A stretch of 64,000 bases of DNA from Isoetes taiwanensis (taxonomy: Eukaryota > Streptophyta > Lycopodiopsida > Isoetales > Isoetaceae), in contig JAJEKV010000048.1 in the NCBI GenBank assembly GCA_021234155.1, positions 2,344,841-2,408,840 on the forward strand. Reading direction: 5' to 3'. Shown here one piece after another: positions 56,091-64,000 of this stretch. The notes beneath the pieces are model-generated. The model saw only the letters and a program-made list of their open reading frames with translations, did no database searches and was not told the DNA's origin. How positions within the stretch are numbered: position 1 is the first letter of the stretch; every line of letters begins with the position of its first letter. The position numbers and the translations under genes are program-made.

Positions 56091-58980
56091 ACAGAGTCTA
56101 TAAATTCTGCATTAGGACCAACCTCATTCCCAGATATCGTGATAGCACTAATCTCATCCTTGTTATGAGGAACAATACTAGATGACCTTGCAATGCTAGA
56201 TGACATAAAATAGAGAAAGATAATCCCTTTTAAGCAGAGAAATAGACCTAGTTAGCATCCTTGCATTGCTTGCCACTTCACACGCCAACATCTTATTCAA
56301 TCCATTTTCCAAAAAAGTTGGATCTGTTAGTTGAAGGCCAGGTTCATCACCTGTTCCCTGTCTCAAATTTGTTGATGGTCCTCCAAGTTTCGATTTTTTC
56401 CTTTGTTTCCGCTCAAGAAAAAAAAAAGGTTCATCTTTTCATGGCCAGACCGCAACACATGTTTGGTAACGCGTGAGTCAACAATTTTCAAGTCAACAAG
56501 TGTGAATCACCCCTAAGCTAAAGTTTGACTTTCATTGACCAAATTTTGCAACAATAATGCTCCATGTTGCGAAATCAACCATTACCAAATTTTGACCTAT
56601 GCTATTCTATGCATTATGTTAAGGCATATTGTGTACAACATGTTTGGTAAAGCGTAAGTCAACAATTTTCAAGTCAACAAGTGTGAATCACCCCCAAGCA
56701 TTTAGTAAAGCGTAAGTCAACAATTTTGACCTATCCTATTCTATGCATTATTGGTAAAGCGTAAGTCAACAATTTTCAAGTCAACAAGTGTGAATCACCC
56801 CCAAGCAAATGTTTGACTTTCATTGACCAAATTTTGACTTGTTGTTACAACTTTAATTTAGACTAACAAATTATATTCAAGATGGAACCTTAAGGCAATT
56901 GCAATTTTAACTAACTAATTACAATTACAATTACAATTACTAAACAAGTGTCAAGCTGTTGACCCTCAACCTGGCTAGAGAGTCAAACACAAGAAGCCAA
57001 CTTGAGTTTATGCTCAAGTTGAGGTTAGAACCTCCAGATCACTTAAGGTGATCAGTCTACACAAGATTTTTTCAAAGAAAAAGCTCAAATATCAAGTACT
57101 CATACCTTTCCCAATTCAAAAATATGGAACCTTCACTCAAATTGATGTAGTTCTCATAGGTGGATTGATTTTCAAGGTCAAATGATTGTGACTTGTGTAG
57201 AAAAGTTATAGGCATGCAAGGGAAAAGATCTTGACCAAGTCTGAGTTCTAATCTGAAAGATATTCGATCTCAAAGTTGAGTCAATTTTTGGTCAATACCA
57301 GTCAAAACTACAGACAGATCTCAGAATTTTGTAACTTGAGTTGCAGAGGGAGTTTTTGAGAGATTCCAAAACTGAGGTGAAGTATAGGTCCTAAAGGTGT
57401 GGGGCATGTAATCAAATCATATTTTGGATCACTAAAACTATTTTTTTGGCACTGTTTTGTGGATAACAGTCTAAAATTGTATCAGACAGAATGCAAAAAA
57501 TGATAACTCGAGTTTGGAATGGTTTTTTTTTTCGAACTTTTTGTGCACACAGGTGCAAATATGATGGGAAATGAGGAGCAAATGGTCATATGCAAGAAAA
57601 AATGATGGAGTATCTTACTGTAAAAATGTTTGTATGGCAAAAATATTAAAAGATCATGAAAGTCAACTTTTTAAGCACTTGGCAGGCAATTTTCATTGAT
57701 ATGAAGGTAATACAAGATGAGTAGGAGTCTCAGGATCATAAATCAATCATCAAAATATCTCAGAAGGTAATATAATAATATCATAACAGGAATGTCAGTC
57801 CAATTTTCTCAAATCGAACTGTGGAACACTCAAATACTTCATAAACATCTTCAGATCATGCTCAGCATGTATCCATGTTGAGGTTTGATGCGTCTGGGCC
57901 TTCAGAAATCTTCTGTCATTATTTTTCCAGTATATATGTTTAGGTTTAACGATTCCGGCATCTTAGAGCTTAAGTTTAGGCTTGATAGGATGCTTAAGGG
58001 CGGGAATACAGAAATAGATAGTTTTCAGAGCCAAATGATTCCATTCCGGCGTGATTTGAGCAGTTTTTCAACTTTAGGGTTTTTCGACAGTATTTTTCCA
58101 GAAATCTCGCGATACGGTGGCCGTATTTTTTGGGGTATAAACTAGGAATATGCTGTATTTAGCAATTTCGAGAAGCTAGGCCATGGTTCAAAAGATACCC
58201 AAAAATAATTATGAAGCTTGATCATTTGGGTCTATGGCAACCCTAATATTTTGGGGCATATACTAGGTAGATACCATGACTGGAATATTCCATGGAGGAT
58301 ATTTGTGTGGCATGGGTACTTAGGGCACAATGGTAAATGAAGCAAGGGGATATAAGACATTGCAAATAAGGGTTAGGCTAGGGGCATTTGCAAGGGTGTA
58401 ACATGGAAAATAAAAAAAGATATGGAATAAGTAGGACATCTCATGGGGGAAATAAAATGCATTAGGAAAAAGGACTTAGGCAAAGCAAAATGTGATTTGC
58501 AAAAGGTGAGCAAGGATGAAAATAAGAATGAGGGGTCCAAATGACTACTTGTGACAGATGAATATAGATGGGAAAAGGACGCACCTGCCATGGAAACACA
58601 TAAACATGTTAATCTTAATTCTTGCAACTCTGCCATGATGGTAAAGCTGAATTTGCAGAGTGCATGCTTGGGGGAATGGAATGAAGAATGAATAGCTAGA
58701 TGGGAGGTAGGACCACAGTAAAACAGATGAGTGAGGATGAGAGAAGGATGCTCCTGCAGATGACACTTGACAAATCATTAGTAGAAATCCTTGTCTTGGA
58801 ATTGTTTGATACTATATCCTGCACTTTGGCTGGCTGCAAACATGAACTCAATGAAAGAATTAATACTAAAAATCAAGACAAAGAGGAATCTATCCTATAT
58901 AATCTTAACTTCAATTCTAAGAATTCTAAAGCATAAAAAGGGACAAGCATATATGTTGATCCCAGTACCTTTTCAAGTGA
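56091..58980. other. Intergenic, no supported gene
   Basis: This is AT-rich, with no domain in any frame. It holds the tandem repeat at 56464-56835 and an acaattacaattacaattac microsatellite near 56,915. An 86-codon ORF at 57885-58145 has no recognised homology and is probably chance. Confidence 0.45.
56464..56835. repeat. Repeats of gtaaagcgtaagtcaacaat
   Basis: Copies begin at about 56466, 56648, 56708 and 56753. The fuller copies continue into tttcaagtcaacaagtgtga and atcacccc, and two of them into gtttgactttcattgaccaa. The pattern implies duplication of a ~180-bp block plus a partial copy. Confidence 0.8.
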
Positions 58981-59026
58981 ATAGTGTTGATGGGATTTGG
59001 GAGTGGCACCCCTGAAGTTAATTCTT

Positions 59027-59386
59027 TTAACCAATAAGAATTGGTGCCTGCTGGACCTTCCCACAGATTTTCAAACTTACTAGCTGAGTCTTCCCTTGAT
59101 TTATTCCATTGACAGTCCCTTGTATTTTATGAGCAGCTTTGAAAGCAGCCAAATCTTTAGCTTTCTTTAGCAGAGCCTCCATTCTATATTCTTCTAAATG
59201 CAAAAGAGTATCCAGTCTCTCCTGCAAGGCATTTTCAAAAGGTAAACATAGTTTGTGAGCTAACCTTAGAGATGGGAGCTCAAGCTCTACTGGAAGCACA
59301 GCTTCAATGCCATGAACTAGGTTGAAAGGTGTATGAGTGGTTGTTGCTTTAATAGTAACTCTATAAGCCCAAAGAGCATCCACCAA
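59027..59386 (-). pseudogene. Integrase C-terminal part, frameshifted
   Basis: It begins VDALWAYRVTIKATTTHTPFNLVHGIEAVLPVELELPSL in another frame, the typical segment after the Gypsy integrase core, and ends in a Lys-rich helical region. A stop at 59027 ends it early. No chromodomain follows. Confidence 0.85.
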
Positions 59387-60102
59387 TTTGACATGCCATC
59401 ATCCACTGTTTTCTGCAAAATGCTTTTCAAAACTTTATTAGTAGCTTCTGCTTGACCATTATCTTGGGGGTAATAAGAAGAGCTCTTGGTATGTTTGACC
59501 TTAAGAATGGTTAGCAGATTAGCAATAACTTCATTCACAAAAGGGGTACCTCTATCAGAGTGCAATTGTAGAGGAATACCAAACCGTGCACAGATATATT
59601 CATGTAAAAACTTTGCTGTTGTAATAGCATTGGCCTGTCTTAAAGGAGTAGCTTCTGCCCATTTAGTAAAATAATCTGTAGCTACAATAATGTGTTGATG
59701 TTGTCCTGTAGAAGGGGGGTTAATAGGGCCAATGTAATCTAATCCCCATATTTGGAAAGGTCCTGGAGAAATGATGGGGTTTAGTGCAGCTGGGAGGAGG
59801 ATCCTTTTGCCAAATATCTGACATTTGTGGCAAGACTTTATAGCAGTATAACAATCTTTAAATACTGTAGGCCAATAATAACCTGACCTGAGAATTTTCT
59901 TGGCAGTGGTGTCCCCAGCAAAATGGCCTCCACATATTCCTTCATGCATTTCTCTAATGATCAGGGTGGATTCTTCCTCATTGACACACCTCAATAATAG
60001 TCCATCCCTGTTGACTTTACATAAAATATCATTGACCATTTTAAATTGCCTACATATTTCTTTAAATCTCCTTTGCTGGCTCGAAGTCAGTCCTGAGGGC
60101 AT
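59317..60102 (-). pseudogene. Integrase of the Tat-like element
   Basis: A 261-codon segment. HHCC zinc finger: MHEGICGGHFAGDTTAKKIL ... SCHKCQIFGK. Core: LDYIGPI (first Asp), VATDYFTKWAEA, LHSDRGTPF (second Asp), YYPQDNGQAEATNKVL (Glu). All three catalytic acids are present. A frameshift near 59,390 separates it from its C-terminal part. Confidence 0.92.
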
Positions 60103-60492
60103 CTCTTTGAATTGTAGAAAATTCTTAATAGGTTGCTGCCAATCCTATTGGATCTGATTTTCATCTTCTGCCTGCAAATAAGCTAAGGCATCCACAAAGT
60201 CAACAACCTCTACTGCATCTTCATGGTCAAAGAAAATGTAAGGTAAATAAAGACTGGGACTCTTGACCTGATGCAATTCTTTAATGGAAATATTAAAAGT
60301 TTGTAGCTTACAAGCCCACCTTTAAATTTTTGGTTTGGAAGTAGCTTTACCAAATAACAACCCCATTGGATTTTGCTTCATATAAATTTGAACAGAACTC
60401 TTCAATAGCAAGTGACCATGTCTGTCAATGAGGAACATAAGAGCAGCAACACTCTTTTCCAATCTGGTCTATCTTTCCTCAGTTGAACTCCA

Positions 60493-62001
60493 TTATTTGC
60501 TTGCAAAAGCTATGGTATGCTTGTCCTGTAGAATAGCTAGACCTATATCCTTCTTAGTGATAGTAATATAAACCTCAAATGGCATATCCAAATCAGGTTT
60601 TTTTAAAAGAGTAGCCTCACAAATGGACTTTATAAGTAGCTCAAAAGACTCTTGGCAGTCTGATGACCATGTGACAGGGACATACTTGCTCTCAGATTTA
60701 GAAATCCTGCCTATCCTTGTCAGTTTAGAAATAGGACTTATAATGTGAGCAAAATTAGGAATATACATCCTAAGAAAACTAGTCATGCCAATAAAACTTT
60801 TGACCTGCTTCAAATTCTTGGGGGGTACCAGTTTTTTGAGGGCTTCAACCTTTTCTTGTGCCACTTGTATACCATTGTTGGACACTTCATGCCCCAAAAG
60901 TTGCCCTTTGGATGCAAAAAAAATACATTTCTTTGGGTTGAGGTTGACTCCAGAGTCTCTGCGCAAAGAGCATATTTTTGCAAGCAGTTCCAAATGATTA
61001 GTAGGGTGAGATCCTAAGCAAAGGTCATCCAAGTAAACTCTAAATTCTTGAGGAGACATAGGTCTAAAAATAACATCCATAGCTCTCTGGAAAGTGGCAG
61101 GTGGATTCATGAATCCAAAAGGCATTCTTTTCATTGAATAAGTTCCCCAAGGGGTAATAAAAGAGGTTTTTGGTTGATCTTCTTCCTTAATGCTAATTTG
61201 ATTAAATCCTGAAAATCCATCTAAGAATGAGTATACCTCTTTTCCTGCTACAGTATATAAGATTTCTTCTAAAAAAGGCAAGGGATAGCAGTCTTTGATG
61301 GTGGCTTTGTTGAGATCTCGATAATCAATGCAAATTCTTAAGGCACCACTCTTTTTTTCTACAGGTACAATGCAAGATACCCATTTTGGATTAATGATTT
61401 CAATAATAACACCTGCATCTAGCATTTTATCCAACTCATCTTTGATTAGTCCCATTAATGAAGCATTAATTCTTCTCAGTTTTTGAAAAACAGGTTTACA
61501 TCCTTCTTTAATCTTAATTTCAAATTGGCAAACCTCAGCTTTGATACCAATGAGTTCGGAATAATCCCAGGCAAAGACATCCTTCCTTTCTTCAAAAAAC
61601 ATTTGTATGTTTTTCCTATTCTGATATTCAATCAAATCTCCAACAAACAGGGTTCTAGTCTTACCATTTTTTGTGATTGTAATCTCTTCAGTGCCCTTTT
61701 CTTCTGATGCATTGATGGTTAGCATAGGACAAAGTGCTTTTACCTCACTAGCATCAAGATCTTCCTCTGGAATGGCTCCTTCAGTTAAATGTGACATGAG
61801 AGTTTCTCTACATAAGGCATCAGCTTCCACATTTTTCTCTCTTGGTATGTGAGTGATTTCCCATAAAGCAAAACTCGAGAGTACTCCCATTACTTGGTTT
61901 TTTAGGAGCTCCATATCTGCATTTTTTGTTTGGTAATCTTCTGAAACTTGTCTACAAATCAATTGTGAGTCACCATAAATGTGAATGTTGGCAAAATCCA
62001 T
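60493..62001 (-). CDS. pol segment: RNase H (part), RT, inactive RNase H remnant
   Basis: This is an uninterrupted 502-codon frame. Residues 1-60 finish the archaeal-type RNase H. Residues about 180-420 are RT: INPKWVSCIVPVEKK, LRICIDYRDLNKATIKDCYPLP, FSGFNQISI, TSFITPWGTYSMKRMPFGFMNPPATFQ, the catalytic YLDD (61024-61035), NPKKCIFF, GHEVSNNGI, VKSFIGMTSFLRMYIPNF. Residues about 455-502 align in position with the ordinary RNase H start, but the usual TDAS catalytic block reads VYITITKKDIG. A stop follows AFASK. Downstream, the rest of that RNase H is present only as broken frames (60.1-60.49 kb). The ordinary RNase H is therefore inactive, and the upstream one would have to supply activity. 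Confidence 0.9.
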   Translation of the reverse strand: MDFANIHIYGDSQLICRQVSEDYQTKNADMELLKNQVMGVLSSFALWEITHIPREKNVEADALCRETLMSHLTEGAIPEEDLDASEVKALCPMLTINASEEKGTEEITITKNGKTRTLFVGDLIEYQNRKNIQMFFEERKDVFAWDYSELIGIKAEVCQFEIKIKEGCKPVFQKLRRINASLMGLIKDELDKMLDAGVIIEIINPKWVSCIVPVEKKSGALRICIDYRDLNKATIKDCYPLPFLEEILYTVAGKEVYSFLDGFSGFNQISIKEEDQPKTSFITPWGTYSMKRMPFGFMNPPATFQRAMDVIFRPMSPQEFRVYLDDLCLGSHPTNHLELLAKICSLRRDSGVNLNPKKCIFFASKGQLLGHEVSNNGIQVAQEKVEALKKLVPPKNLKQVKSFIGMTSFLRMYIPNFAHIISPISKLTRIGRISKSESKYVPVTWSSDCQESFELLIKSICEATLLKKPDLDMPFEVYITITKKDIGLAILQDKHTIAFASK

Positions 62002-62220
62002 AGCTTTAGCGTCCTAAAGACCTGCAATCAAAGCCTTATATTCTGCTACATTAGATGTGACTTGGGGAAAGATTCTTCCTACTTTAGCTAAAAGTTTGTG
62101 AGAAGAATCTTTCAAGATAGCAGCAGATGATGCAATATTTAATTTTTTAGATATACCTCCATCAAACCATAGAAATCCTGATGGTCCTTGCACATTCCAT
62201 AATAAGAGGAACCATTTCAT
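61810..62220 (-). pseudogene. Archaeal-type RNase H domain upstream of RT
   Basis: In sense direction: GFLWFDGGISKK (catalytic Asp), VTSNVAEYKALIAGL (catalytic Glu), one in-frame TAG at 62014-62016, then IHIYGDSQLICRQV (catalytic Asp), LWEITHIPREKNVEADAL (final Asp). All four acidic positions are present. The Y-G-D-S and R-x-x-N-x-x-A-D-x-L patterns are of the archaeal/plant RNase H group rather than the Ty3 RNase H. The single TAG leaves the rest of the ORF open and could be a true stop, a sequencing error or a readthrough site. Confidence 0.85.
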
Positions 62221-62421
62221 ATTTTCTCGGTCTTGTATTTTTTATCCTGTAAGATCCCAAAGGTTCTTCAATCAGCATTTCCTTAATAAAGTTTACCTCT
62301 TCTTTAGAGCCATAGGAGCCATCTTGATTGTAAATTGTAGCAGTTTGAGAACCATTGGAGATGGTACATCTCCCTTGAGACCAAACTGGCCTAGCATCCA
62401 CAGTGGCTAACCATCTTCTCC

Positions 62422-63115
62422 CTAAAAGTAGATCATAGATGTCAGATCATCCCCTATATCTTCAAAAGCCACTACAATAAAGTTAGCAGCTACAGTTATG
62501 CCTTCTGTTTTAACAGGCACTTTAGTCACCACACCAATAGGGGTAATTTTAGCATTATAAAAAGATCTTAATAATATAGAAGCTTTCTTGTCCACCTCGA
62601 AACCACACTTCTTCATAATATGATATGGCATGATGTTTAAGGGGGATCCCCCATCAAGTAACACGTTTGAGAAGGTATAACCTCCTAAAGCAGCTGAACA
62701 TGCAAAATCTCCAGGGTCCTCTTCATTCTGTGCTAGAACAAGGTTAGTGGCATCAGTAAAATTCACACAAGCATTCAATGTCTCACCACCAGTTTGCTGC
62801 AGTACTATTTTTCTATAGCTAGATGCAATCTTTAGCAAGGTGAAAAGGTCCACACTTACTTTGGAGTTTTTGAGCAAAACATCAACTTCATCAAAGTCTT
62901 GATCTTTCTTACCATATTTTTTTTGAGGGGTGAGCTATGATTTGAGCAGTGTGATTCCACCACAATGGTGAAGACTGGCAAGGGATGTCTACTTGATTCA
63001 AATGTACATGAGCTTCATTCATGCTTCTAGTTTGCACCACCATAACTTCTTGATTTGGGAACTTCAGAGCTCGAATAAATCTTATAGAGGTACTTGGTTC
63101 AGCAAAAACGGCCAC
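62422..63115 (-). pseudogene. Protease region of the Tat-like element
   Basis: A linker (63115-62909) stops and resumes at 62877. The protease core has FSNVLLDGGSPLNIMP, with D-G-G in place of D-S/T-G, as is common in the Tat/Athila group, then KVPVKTEGI and FIVVAFED. It ends at a stop at 62422. Coding-like sequence continues in another frame at 62401-62162. Confidence 0.8.
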
Positions 63116-63164
63116 AGAGGTTTAGGCTCGGTCTCTTTTCTTTTTCTCGCTTAGCAAAAACTCC

Positions 63165-63542
63165 TTAACAAAGACACCTAACATCGGTATGGCCAACTTC
63201 TTTACAAAAAGAACAAACATGACATTCCTTTCCAAAGTGGCCTTTTCTATTGCATTTAGGACACACTTGCCAATAGCAAATTTCTGATGGATGAGAATTC
63301 CTATTGCAATGAATACATTCAGGGTAAGTTTTACCTGTTCTTGTAGCCTTGAGTTCAACCAATTGTTTGGTTAGTTCTGCTAAAGCTTCAGTAACCTTAG
63401 ATAGGTCTAACTTGACCTCTGCAACTTGAGAATTAGCTTCCTCCTCTTTAGATTTCTTCTTTTCTTTCTGTATGGCATAAACTGGAATGGAAGGATGATG
63501 ATCATAATGTGCATCAGTAGTATCAGGGTAAAAAGGAAACAT
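63165..63542 (-). pseudogene. gag nucleocapsid with three CCHC zinc knuckles
   Basis: The 125-codon segment has a Lys/Glu-rich linker with a coiled-coil-like stretch (residues 26-68). Three consecutive CX2CX4HX4C motifs follow near residues 75-122: C-IH-C-NRNS-H-PSEI-C, C-PK-C-NRKG-H-FGKE-C and C-SF-C-KEVG-H-TDVR-C. Most Ty3/Gypsy gags have one or two. They bind genomic RNA during packaging. Confidence 0.9.
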
Positions 63543-64000
63543 GGGGCTTGTCAGACAAAGTAGAGAGCATCTGAGTTAGGTCAGTGGTTTTGGCAAAAAC
63601 TTTGTATATAGAATCAAATCCTTCAGCAGCTTGGATCTTGAGCAACTTCCTTTGGATATCTGGTCTTCTTTCCAAACCATTGATGAAAGCAGTAACTAAA
63701 AAAAGGGTTGGGATTGTGACTTGTGCTCTTTGGCACCTGCTCATAAATGTGCTAAACCTTTCTTTGTACCGATTCACACTTTCTCCTACATGTATAGAAA
63801 AACCTTGCAACTCATTAACCAAATCTTTTGGAGCAGCTAACTTACCAAAACTATCCAGGAACTTCTTGACAAGTTCATCCCATGAAGTGGTACCCATTAA
63901 CTTCTCATAAGTTAGCCAAGCACCAGCTTCACTCTCTTCTTTGAAACATTTTTCAAACTCTGAAAGCTTGCACCCTTTCTTGAAACCATAATCCCTGTAA
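63523..64000 (-). pseudogene. gag capsid region of the Tat-like element (continues beyond window)
   Basis: The minus-strand frame is open from the window edge to 63523. It carries the Retrotrans_gag pattern: AWLTYEKL, WDELVKKFLDSFG, VNELQGFSIHVGESVNRYKERF, FINGLERRPDIQRKLL. It ends out of frame with the zinc-knuckle segment, which starts in another frame at 63542, so one frameshift separates capsid and nucleocapsid. Confidence 0.88.

Larger units (their letters stand above)
58985..64000 (-). mobile_element. Tat-like Ty3/Gypsy element with extra RNase H (partial)
   Basis: Sense is minus and the 5' end lies beyond the window. Order in sense direction: gag, three zinc knuckles, protease, archaeal-type RNase H, RT, remnant of the ordinary RNase H, integrase. 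No chromodomain is seen. The extra RNase H is a hallmark of the plant Tat/Ogre group, but there it is normally reported after RT and the first RNase H; here it precedes RT. LTRs, PBS and PPT are not visible. Frames are much better kept than in the other two Gypsy elements, with one 502-codon ORF. Confidence 0.85.

Noticed and set aside
57885-58145. 86-codon ORF
   Set aside because: AT-rich region, no domain, no neighbouring exon signals.

Overview
The window reads as nuclear DNA of a land plant with a large, repeat-laden genome. The evidence is: Ty3/Gypsy elements primed by initiator Met-tRNA (TGGTATCAGAGC), chromodomain integrases, a Tat-type element with an extra plant-style RNase H, a degenerate LINE, a CACTA-like terminus, and a decayed, intron-bearing RBP45/47 RNA-binding-protein gene. 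I cannot name the species. No intact host gene was found. Nearly all recognisable coding sequence belongs to transposable elements carrying frameshifts and stops.

Layout. (1) 1-18,310: a GC-rich satellite with a period of about 1.06-1.12 kb and about 16 units. Two units are enlarged to about 1.82 kb by the same LINE 3' fragment. Some units carry a foreign AT-rich segment, and two are interleaved mosaics that look like assembly error. (2) 18.3-20.6 kb: an 800-bp pyrimidine-rich tract, four tandem ~105-bp repeats with Pol III B-box-like cores, and an AT-rich stretch. (3) 20.7-27.8 kb: unrecognised decayed plus-strand ORFs and spliceable exons, a minus-strand LINE relic (RT motif YIDD), and a CpG-dense end resembling a CACTA transposon terminus. 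(4) 27.8-37.7 kb: the quietest stretch, with a tRNA-like SINE head, the RBP45/47-like pseudogene, a MITE with long terminal inverted repeats, and small tandem repeats. (5) 37,725-49,092: a complete but mutated chromovirus on the minus strand, with CATAT target duplications, ~1.45-kb LTRs, PBS, PPT, gag-pol-chromodomain, an extra ~430-codon ORF upstream of gag, and three copies of one hairpin in its leader. (6) about 51.0-56.1 kb: a second, plus-strand, 5'-truncated chromovirus. It is interrupted by a 526-bp TRIM whose two LTRs each contain a tRNA-Ala(TGC)-like sequence with A and B boxes. (7) 58.98 kb to the window end: a minus-strand Tat-like Gypsy element with three gag zinc knuckles. Its archaeal-type RNase H lies upstream of RT, and its normal RNase H has lost its catalytic start.

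How it fits together: this is nested transposon terrain beside a satellite. The most unusual item is the TRIM with tRNA-bearing LTRs, structurally parallel to Cassandra, whose LTRs carry 5S RNA. Next are the triple leader hairpin and extra ORF of the 11.4-kb chromovirus, and the domain order of the Tat-like element. Many small differences between repeat copies cluster at CG and CCWGG-like sites, so part of the apparent decay may be consensus error in methylated repeats.
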